A DNA stretch of 64,000 nt from JAWLHK01 sp041690355 [NCBI: bacterium] (lineage in GTDB: Bacteria; J088; JAWLBW01). The stretch is taken from contig JAWLHK010000003.1 in the NCBI GenBank assembly GCA_041690355.1, forward strand, positions 152,695-216,694, in the 5' to 3' direction. Position 1 is the first letter of the stretch; each line of letters starts with the position of its first letter. Shown piece after piece: positions 56,504 through 64,000 of this stretch. The translations under genes and the position numbers were made by a program. The notes beneath the pieces are model-generated. The model had not been told where the DNA came from. It worked only from the letters and a program-made list of their open reading frames with translations, and ran no database searches.

Positions 56504-58486
56504 TCAGCTCCACCATCCGTAAATGAAGTACCCGATCGTGAGCAGCGTGCCCACGATGAGTGAAACCGCGTAGGCCTGCACGTCGCCGGTCTGAAAGCGC
56601 CGGCCGACCTGGGCCAGAAACTGCGTCGCCTTGGCAGCCCCGTTGACGAGACCGTCGATGGCGATGACGTCGACAAAGCGCCACAGGAAGTACAGCGACG
56701 TGTAATAGATCGGCTTGACGATCCCGTAGCTGTAGATCTCATCCACGTAGTACTTGTCGAGCAGGACACGATGCGGGATGCCGCGCCCGAAACCGGCCAG
56801 ACGCTCGGCCATCCGCGGACGTACGGCGTAGAGGAACCAGGCAGAGCCGATGCCGACGAGCGCGACAATCACCGAGGTCAGGATCAGCGCGCCTTCCATC
56901 GCCGTGGCGCCCGGCCGCAGAGTACCCGGATCGGTGATGAGCACGGGGGCCAGCCAGTGGTGCAGGAACTCGATGGGGGCGAAGAACGTGAACGCCAGCG
57001 TCGGCACGAAGTGGGTCATCCCCTCGGGCACGTTGAAATAGCCGCCGACCAGCGAGAAGAACGCGAGCACGATCAGGGGCACGGTGATCGTCCAGGGGCT
57101 CTCGTGCAGGTGCGACTTCGTGTGCTCGTCGGCGCGGCAGTCGCCCAGAAACGTCAGGATGACCAGGCGGGTCATGTAGAAGGCCGTGCACAGCGCCGCG
57201 GCGCTGACGACCGCCCACAGCGCGGTTCCGCCAAGCCCCGAACCGTAGGCGCGGAAGAGGATTTCGTCCTTCGAGAAGAATCCCGAAAACGGGGGGATAC
57301 CGGCGATGGCCAGGGTCGCGACCACGAAGGTCACATACGTGATCGGCATCCATTTGCGCAGGCCGCCCATGCGCCGGATGTCCTGCTCGCCCCCCATGGC
57401 GTGAATGACCGAGCCGGAGCCCAGAAAGAGGGTGGCCTTGAAGAAGGCGTGCGTCATGAGATGGAAAATGCCGGCCGTCCAGGCGCCGACCCCCATCGCG
57501 ACGAACATGAAGCCGAGCTGGCTCACGGTCGAGTAGGCAAGCACCTTCTTGATGTCGCGCTGTACGAGGCCGATCGTCGCAGCGAAGAGCGCCGTCAGCG
57601 CACCGACCCAGGCGATGATGCCGAGGGCGGTCGGCGACGAGGCGAAGATGAAGTTCAGGCGCGCGATCATGTAGACGCCGGCCGTGACCATGGTCGCGGC
57701 GTGGATGAGGGCCGAGACGGGCGTCGGGCCGGCCATGGCGTCGGGCAGCCAGACATAGAGCGGGATCTGCGCGCTCTTACCCGTGGCGCCGATGAAGAGC
57801 AGCATCGCGATGGCGAAGAAGACCCAGCTCGGGATGCGCGTACCGTAGTTGAGCGCGATCGCCTGAATGCCGTCGAAGTCGAAGGTGCGAAAGATGTAGA
57901 AGATCAGGAACGTGCCGAGCAGAAACCCGAAATCGCCCACGCGGTTCACGATGAACGCCTTCTTGCCGGCGTCGGCGTTGGCGTTGTCCTTGAACCAGAA
58001 GCCGATGAGCAGGTACGAGCAGAGCCCCACCCCTTCCCAGCCGACGAACATGAGAATCATGTTCCCCCCGAGCACGAGGAGAAGCATGGAGAACACGAAC
58101 AGGTTCAGGTAGGCGAAGTAGCGGTAGTAACTTTCGTCCTCCCGCATGTACCCGATCGAATACAAGTGGATGAAGAACCCGATGCCGGTGATGATCAGGG
58201 CCATGACCGAGCTGAGCGGGTCGAGAACGAACGAGACGTCGATCTGCAGCCCGAAAACCCCCAGCCACGTATACACGACGTCGACGAACCGGCGGCTCTG
58301 CTCGTCGAAACCCGACAGCAGCCACACGTGAACGGCCACGGTGACGAACGAGGCCAGCAGAACGCCGGGCCCCACGATGCTGACCACCGTCTTCGGGAGC
58401 CGCTTGCCGAGCAGCCCGTTGAAGAGCGCGCCCAGAAGCGGGAAGAAGGGAATCAGCCAGAGTGATGAAACGGGAATGGAATTCAT
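56504..58486 (-). CDS. nuoL: NADH-quinone oxidoreductase subunit L
   Basis: 660 residues. The largest antiporter-like subunit, with about 16 helices and the long amphipathic lateral helix at the C-terminus expected for NuoL. SIGYMREDESYYRYFAYLNLFVFSMLLLVLG, FVGWEGVGLCSYLLIGFWF and AQIPLYVWLPDAMAGPTPVSALIHAATMVTAGVYMI carry the conserved charged residues for proton transfer. Confidence 0.97.
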   Translation of the reverse strand: MNSIPVSSLWLIPFFPLLGALFNGLLGKRLPKTVVSIVGPGVLLASFVTVAVHVWLLSGFDEQSRRFVDVVYTWLGVFGLQIDVSFVLDPLSSVMALIITGIGFFIHLYSIGYMREDESYYRYFAYLNLFVFSMLLLVLGGNMILMFVGWEGVGLCSYLLIGFWFKDNANADAGKKAFIVNRVGDFGFLLGTFLIFYIFRTFDFDGIQAIALNYGTRIPSWVFFAIAMLLFIGATGKSAQIPLYVWLPDAMAGPTPVSALIHAATMVTAGVYMIARLNFIFASSPTALGIIAWVGALTALFAATIGLVQRDIKKVLAYSTVSQLGFMFVAMGVGAWTAGIFHLMTHAFFKATLFLGSGSVIHAMGGEQDIRRMGGLRKWMPITYVTFVVATLAIAGIPPFSGFFSKDEILFRAYGSGLGGTALWAVVSAAALCTAFYMTRLVILTFLGDCRADEHTKSHLHESPWTITVPLIVLAFFSLVGGYFNVPEGMTHFVPTLAFTFFAPIEFLHHWLAPVLITDPGTLRPGATAMEGALILTSVIVALVGIGSAWFLYAVRPRMAERLAGFGRGIPHRVLLDKYYVDEIYSYGIVKPIYYTSLYFLWRFVDVIAIDGLVNGAAKATQFLAQVGRRFQTGDVQAYAVSLIVGTLLTIGYFIYGWWS

Positions 58487-58490
58487 CCGG

Positions 58491-58793
58491 CTACCACTTG
58501 AGAATCGTGTAGTCGTCGCTGTTCACCGACTCACGGCGGCGGAACAGGCTCACGATGATGGCGAGCCCGACGGCAACCTCGGCGGCGGCGACGGTCATGA
58601 TAATGAATACGAACCCCTGCCCTTCCATGTCGCCGCTGTAGCGGCTGAACGTGATGAAGGCGAGATTCACGGCGTTCAACATGAGCTCGACGCTCATGAG
58701 CAGCACGATGATGTTGCGCCGGGTCAGAACACCGAGCGCTCCAATCGCGAACAGAATCGCGCTCAGCGCGATGAGATGAGGCAAAGGTACCAT
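58491..58793 (-). CDS. nuoK: NADH-quinone oxidoreductase subunit K
   Basis: 100 residues with three membrane helices; [19 protein letters not shown] and [17 protein letters not shown] contain the two conserved membrane glutamates of NuoK. Length equals the family norm. Confidence 0.96.
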   Translation of the reverse strand: MVPLPHLIALSAILFAIGALGVLTRRNIIVLLMSVELMLNAVNLAFITFSRYSGDMEGQGFVFIIMTVAAAEVAVGLAIIVSLFRRRESVNSDDYTILKW

Positions 58794-58799
58794 AATTTC

Positions 58800-59384
58800 T
58801 CAGCGCTTGATCAGACGGGGGTGAACAGAACTTTCGGTGTCGAGCGGCGTCGGGTGTTCGCTGACCGCCGACTTGCCCTTGCGCGGCTTTCCGGCCGGAC
58901 GGGCCAGCCAGACGGCGGCGACCATGCCGGCCAGCAGCAGAATCGCTACGACTTCGAAGGGGAGCAGGTAGCGCCCGAAGAGCACCTCGGCGACGCCGGC
59001 CATGTTGCCGTAGGTCTCGCCGACCGGCATCGGCTTGATCGACGCGCCGCGCAGCGTGGCCATGACCATCTGGACGAGCAGAAGACCGCCGGCGAGCACG
59101 CCGATGCCGCGGGCGACGTTGAAGCGCCGCTTGATGTCTTCTTCGCCGATGTCCATGAGCATGATCGTGTAGATGATGAGCACCTGGATAAGCCCGGTGT
59201 ACACGATGAGCTGAATCAACGCGAGAAAGTGCGCATCGAGCGCGGCGAAGATGCCGGCGAGCGCAATGAAGGTCACGGCCAGGCTCAGCGACGCCGTAAT
59301 CGGGTTGCGCTGCACCAGCATGCCCAAGGCGCCGACGATGGCCACGGCGCCGAACAGGTAAATGAAAAAACTCACCAGGCTCAT
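58800..59384 (-). CDS. nuoJ: NADH-quinone oxidoreductase subunit J
   Basis: 194 residues from ATG 59384, overlapping the nuoI stop by ATGA. Five membrane helices; FFIYLFGAVAIVGALGMLVQRNPITASLSL and VYTGLIQVLIIYTIMLMDIG mark NuoJ. A basic C-terminal tail (KPRKGKSAVSEHP) is exposed. Confidence 0.95.
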   Translation of the reverse strand: MSLVSFFIYLFGAVAIVGALGMLVQRNPITASLSLAVTFIALAGIFAALDAHFLALIQLIVYTGLIQVLIIYTIMLMDIGEEDIKRRFNVARGIGVLAGGLLLVQMVMATLRGASIKPMPVGETYGNMAGVAEVLFGRYLLPFEVVAILLLAGMVAAVWLARPAGKPRKGKSAVSEHPTPLDTESSVHPRLIKR

Positions 59385-60022
59385 TTCTTGTCGCCCTCCG
59401 GCTTGGCAAAAGAAGCCAGCTTCGGCATCTCGTCGGCCGCCGCCTGCTGCTGGTTCCACGTCAGGAGAAATTCCTTGTCGTAGATCTTTCGGCGGTCGTA
59501 GAGCGCAAGATGGTAATCGGTGGTCAGCCGGATGGCGTCCTTCGGGCAGGCCTCTTCGCACATGCCGCAGAAGATGCAGCGCGAGACGTCGATGTCGAAG
59601 CGCACCGGGTATTTTTCGACGGCCGGATCGGGGTGCTCGCCGGCGACGATGTGAATGCATTCCGCCGGGCAGGCCTGAGCGCACATGTAACAGGCCACGC
59701 AGCGCGGCGAGCCGTCTTCGCGCTGCATGAGCACGTGCTTGCCGCGCGACCTCGGCGAAACGGGGCGCACTTCTTCAGGGTACTGGTAGGTAACCGCGCC
59801 CTTCTTGCCCGTGACCCACTTGGCCATGTTCCGAAAGAAGTGGCCACCCGTGATCGCCAGTCCCTTGACGATTTCGGGCAGGTAGAGTTTTTCCCAGAAC
59901 CCGAGCTCGGTCGGGTTTTCGAGATCGAGAAACTTCCAGTCGGGCCTGGGCGGCTGCGATGCGGCCGGCGCGTGCCCGTGGCCGCCGTGTCCGTGAGCGT
60001 CGTGATCGTGTCCGTGACCCAT
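59381..60022 (-). CDS. nuoI: NADH-quinone oxidoreductase subunit I with His-rich N-terminus
   Basis: 213 residues from ATG 60022. Two [4Fe-4S] motifs, CVACYMCAQACP and CIFCGMCEEACP, carry clusters N6a and N6b between NuoG and the quinone site. Unusually, the first 18 residues are MGHGHDHDAHGHGGHGHA with seven His, which could bind metal or be a linker. The start lies two bases after the nuoH stop. The C-terminal 45 residues are a charged tail. Confidence 0.95.
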   Translation of the reverse strand: MGHGHDHDAHGHGGHGHAPAASQPPRPDWKFLDLENPTELGFWEKLYLPEIVKGLAITGGHFFRNMAKWVTGKKGAVTYQYPEEVRPVSPRSRGKHVLMQREDGSPRCVACYMCAQACPAECIHIVAGEHPDPAVEKYPVRFDIDVSRCIFCGMCEEACPKDAIRLTTDYHLALYDRRKIYDKEFLLTWNQQQAAADEMPKLASFAKPEGDKK

Positions 60023-60024
60023 GG

Positions 60025-61119
60025 TTACACCAGAACGAAGAAGGCCGTAAGTAGAGTGTTGGCGATGGCCAGCGGCAGAAGAATCTTCCACCCGAGAGCC
60101 ATGACCTGGTCGTAGCGGAACCGCGGCAGCGTCCAGCGGATGGCCATGAGCAGCCAGACGAAGGCCACGACCTTGAACGCGAAGGCGCCCATGCGCAGCA
60201 GAAAGACCGGCACCGCGCCGAGGGCGACGCTCGCCCCGCCCGGAAACACGAATCCGCCGTCGGTAAGCCATGGAAACTGCCAGCCGCCGAAGAACAGAAT
60301 GGCGATCATGGCGGCCAGGATGAGCGTCTCGATGAACTCGGCGAGCAGGAACACGCCGAACTTCATGCCCGAGTACTCGACGTTGTAGCCGATGATTTCG
60401 CTCTCGCCCTCGGGAACGTCGAAGGGGACGCGCTTGGTCTCGGCCATGGCCGCCGTGAAGAAAAGGATGAATCCGAGCGGCTGAAAGAAAATGCCCCAGG
60501 GGGGGAGAAAGCCGAAGAGCAGCTCGCCCCCCTGCTGGTCGATGATGCGGCTCAGGCTGGCCGTGCCGAAGACCATGAGCAGGCCGATGACGCTGAAGCC
60601 GAGCGCGACTTCGTAAGCGATGAGCTGATTCGAGGCGCGCAGGGCACCCAGCAGGGCGTACTTGTTGTTGCTTGCCCAGCCGCCGATGATGGCGCTGTAG
60701 ATGCCGGCGCCGGCAATCGCGAAGACGAAAAGCAGACCGGCGTCGAGCTCGGCGATCTGCAGGGGAATCTCGCGGTCGAACAGCGTGATCGGGGGCCCGA
60801 ACGGTATCACGGCCACGACCATCAGGGCCGGCACCAGCGCCAGATAGGGTGCGAGATTGAAGAGGAACTTGTTGGCGCCCGCGGGGCGGAAGTCCTCTTT
60901 GAGAATCATCTTCACGCCATCGGTGATCCCGTGCAGCAGTCCGAGCGCGCGAATCTCGCGGCCGAAAATGCGAATGCTCGCGCGGTTGGCGCCGACGCGG
61001 TCCTGCATGACCGCGCTCTGCTTTCGCTCGACCCAGGTCATGAGACCACCCAGGTTGAGGATGAGAAAGATCACGAGGCCGATTTTGACGAGGGTCGCGG
61101 CCAGTAAAACGGGATCCAC
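60025..61119 (-). CDS. nuoH: NADH-quinone oxidoreductase subunit H
   Basis: 364 residues with eight membrane helices, the subunit that forms the quinone chamber with NuoB and NuoD. WVERKQSAVMQDRVGANRA, GITDGVKMILKEDFRP, AETKRVPFDVPEGESEIIGYNVEYSGMKFG and RWTLPRFRYDQVM are the invariant NuoH loops. Confidence 0.97.
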   Translation of the reverse strand: MDPVLLAATLVKIGLVIFLILNLGGLMTWVERKQSAVMQDRVGANRASIRIFGREIRALGLLHGITDGVKMILKEDFRPAGANKFLFNLAPYLALVPALMVVAVIPFGPPITLFDREIPLQIAELDAGLLFVFAIAGAGIYSAIIGGWASNNKYALLGALRASNQLIAYEVALGFSVIGLLMVFGTASLSRIIDQQGGELLFGFLPPWGIFFQPLGFILFFTAAMAETKRVPFDVPEGESEIIGYNVEYSGMKFGVFLLAEFIETLILAAMIAILFFGGWQFPWLTDGGFVFPGGASVALGAVPVFLLRMGAFAFKVVAFVWLLMAIRWTLPRFRYDQVMALGWKILLPLAIANTLLTAFFVLV

Positions 61120-61128
61120 AGCTACACC

Positions 61129-62721
61129 TCAGCTCGCGAGAACGGGAACGGATTCAATCTTGACGCCGGTTTCGCCCAGGCCGCGGAAGTCGAGTCCCGC
61201 GAGTCCCGGAATCTTCTGTGCAGCCTCCTGGAAGGCGGCCTCGGCTCCTGCAGGCGCCGCCGCGCCGAAGCGCCGCAGCAGCTCGGCAAACACGTCGACT
61301 TCGTCGCGCACGTCGCCGCGGGCACGCACCGCGCGGCCGAAGTGCTGCACGACGCCGGCGAAGTTCGTGAAGGTGCCCTCTTTCTCGGCCCAGACGGTGG
61401 TCGGAAGCACGAGGTCGGCCCGGTGCGCGGGCTCATGCGCTCCGATGTGCACGACCAGTTCGACCTTCTCGAGCAGGGCGGGCGCGCGATCGCCGAGCAC
61501 CCGGTCGAATCCCCGCCCCCAGACGACGAGCACCTTGACCTTGCCCCCCTCAATGGCCTTCACGAGTGCCGACGCATCGGTGTCGAGGTTGCCGAAGACG
61601 CGCAGGCCGGTCGTGTTCGGATTCTTATCGGCCTTGATCAGGATCTCGTCTTCGACCACCTGATAGCCCTCGCTGCCGATGTCGGACTTGCCTGCTACCA
61701 TGCGCGTGCCGATGGCGTCGCGAAACAGGCGCGAGAAGAGGTGGATCTCTTCGTTCGAACCCTGGTTGGAGCCCACGGCCGCGATCGCGTCGGCGCCGTG
61801 TTCGTTCACGGTCCGGCGCAGCGCCGCATAGAGCGCGTCGAGCGCGTCGTCCCAGCCGGTCTCACGCACGTCGGCCCCCTTGCGGGTCGACGGGGCGAGC
61901 AGGCGGTTCGGGCCCAGCTCGCGTTTGAACACGAAGCGCCCGTCGTCGCACATCCAGTACTGGTTGACCTGCTCGTTGTCGCGGGGGAGCGTCCGGTAGA
62001 TCGTGTTCCCGTTCTCCGACAACTTCGTCGAACAGCCCCGCGAGCACCCGGTACAGACGCTCTCGTGGTCGGTGAGGTACCAGGCGCGCATCTTGAAGCG
62101 GAAGTCGCGGTTCGTCAGCGCGCCCACCGGGCAGATGTCGGCCACGTTGATGGAATAGGGGTTGTTCAGCTCGGTGCCGGCCGCGAGCCCGACGTAATAG
62201 TTGTCGCCGCGTTCAAAGATGCCGAGTTCCTTGCTGCCGCTGATCTCGTCGCAGAAGCGCACGCAGCGCGAGCAGGCGATGCAGCGTTCGGCATCGTAAA
62301 CCACGTATGGCCCGATGGGCAGCGCCTTCACGCGGCGGGTCTTGCGATCGACCATGCGGCTGGGCTTGAGGTCGTACTGCATGTAGTAATCCTGCAGCTT
62401 GCACTCGCCGGCCTGATCGCAGACCGGGCAATCCAGCGGATGATTGGCGAACAGGAATTCCTGCACACCCTGGCGCGCCTTCTTGACCTTGTCGCTCTGC
62501 GTGTGCACGACCATGTTGTCGGAACATACCGTGTTGCAGGCAATCTGCAGCTTCGGCATCTTCTCGATTTCAACCAGGCACATGCGGCAGTTACCGGCAA
62601 TCGAAAGCCCCGGATGCCAGCAGTAGAAGGGAACGTCGATTCCCGCGCCGTGCGCGGCCTTGATGACCGTCGTGCCGGCTTCGACCGTAACCTGTTTTCC
62701 GTCGATGGTTAACGTGGGCAT
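61129..62721 (-). CDS. nuoG: NADH-quinone oxidoreductase subunit G, compact form
   Basis: 530 residues, much shorter than the 780-900 typical of long NuoG. Cluster ligands are in place: [2Fe-2S] N1b at Cys34, 45, 48, 62; His94-Cys98-Cys101-Cys107 for N5; Cys147, 150, 153, 197 for N4 (with Cys157 nearby); and CTGCSRGC (Cys223, 226, 230) with Cys258 exactly 27 residues further on, the CxxCxxxCx27C signature of the extra cluster N7. The C-terminal molybdopterin-like domain is cut to about 270 residues. Confidence 0.95.
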   Translation of the reverse strand: MPTLTIDGKQVTVEAGTTVIKAAHGAGIDVPFYCWHPGLSIAGNCRMCLVEIEKMPKLQIACNTVCSDNMVVHTQSDKVKKARQGVQEFLFANHPLDCPVCDQAGECKLQDYYMQYDLKPSRMVDRKTRRVKALPIGPYVVYDAERCIACSRCVRFCDEISGSKELGIFERGDNYYVGLAAGTELNNPYSINVADICPVGALTNRDFRFKMRAWYLTDHESVCTGCSRGCSTKLSENGNTIYRTLPRDNEQVNQYWMCDDGRFVFKRELGPNRLLAPSTRKGADVRETGWDDALDALYAALRRTVNEHGADAIAAVGSNQGSNEEIHLFSRLFRDAIGTRMVAGKSDIGSEGYQVVEDEILIKADKNPNTTGLRVFGNLDTDASALVKAIEGGKVKVLVVWGRGFDRVLGDRAPALLEKVELVVHIGAHEPAHRADLVLPTTVWAEKEGTFTNFAGVVQHFGRAVRARGDVRDEVDVFAELLRRFGAAAPAGAEAAFQEAAQKIPGLAGLDFRGLGETGVKIESVPVLAS

Positions 62722-62738
62722 AGGCTCTGTAACCTCAC

Positions 62739-64000
<1,262 letters not shown>

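Overview
The window is a GC-rich, gene-dense chromosomal segment from a Gram-negative, aerobically respiring heterotroph. Diderm character is suggested by several exported lipoproteins, a Prc-type periplasmic protease, an HlyD-family adaptor exporter and a 14-subunit-type NADH dehydrogenase operon. The mix of large lipoprotein lipases, FadN-type beta-oxidation, an ArsR-methyltransferase/AhcY pair and a thiocarboxylate cysteine pathway would fit a deltaproteobacterial-grade lineage (Myxococcota/Desulfobacterota-like), but this placement is only an inference. I recognise no rRNA, tRNA, insertion sequence, prophage or CRISPR array.

Layout. 1-3.9 kb (+): the end of a lipase, citrate synthase, an alpha/beta hydrolase and two small membrane proteins. 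3.9-10.9 kb (-): nine tightly packed genes, read from the right: Rrf2 regulator, cysK, threonine synthase, CysO-like sulfur carrier, cysM, JAMM protease fused to a NIL domain, TusA-like domain fused to an ABC ATPase, APS kinase, and a stand-alone ATP-sulfurylase PUA-like domain. This looks like one sulfur-assimilation operon and is the most unusual part of the window. 11-17 kb: comEC, an SDR epimerase, a lipoprotein lipase, and intergenic repeats. 17-21 kb (+): GIY-YIG protein, an exported fold-III PLP enzyme, a sorbosone-dehydrogenase-like lipoprotein and a cytochrome c lipoprotein. 21-24.8 kb (+): fadN-fadA under a near-perfect Bacillus-type FadR box. 24.9-25.6 kb (-): a HigBA-like toxin-antitoxin pair.

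25.8-36.3 kb (+): a large exported PHP-domain protein, the tail-specific protease Prc, a CPBP membrane protein, and a three-gene MacAB/DevBCA-like exporter. 36.3-43.1 kb (-): EcsC-family protein, GH15 glucanase, adenosylhomocysteinase with a SahR-like ArsR-methyltransferase regulator, and two exported peptidoglycan-binding proteins, one with a Gln/Ala heptad coil. 43.4-47.2 kb (+): a self-overlapping operon of FadR/GntR regulator, acyl-CoA dehydrogenase, enoyl-reductase-like protein and SDR. 47.2-53.2 kb (-): thyA-DUF2889-folA, hisZ, serA and serC. 53.4-64 kb (-): nuoF to nuoN, with nuoF running off the right edge.

Together the genes cover central carbon and energy metabolism (citrate synthase, beta-oxidation, Complex I), the serine-cysteine axis (serC/serA feeding cysK/cysM), one-carbon/SAM-cycle recycling (ahcY, thyA, folA) and envelope functions. 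Many neighbours overlap by ATGA or TGATG, which indicates translational coupling.
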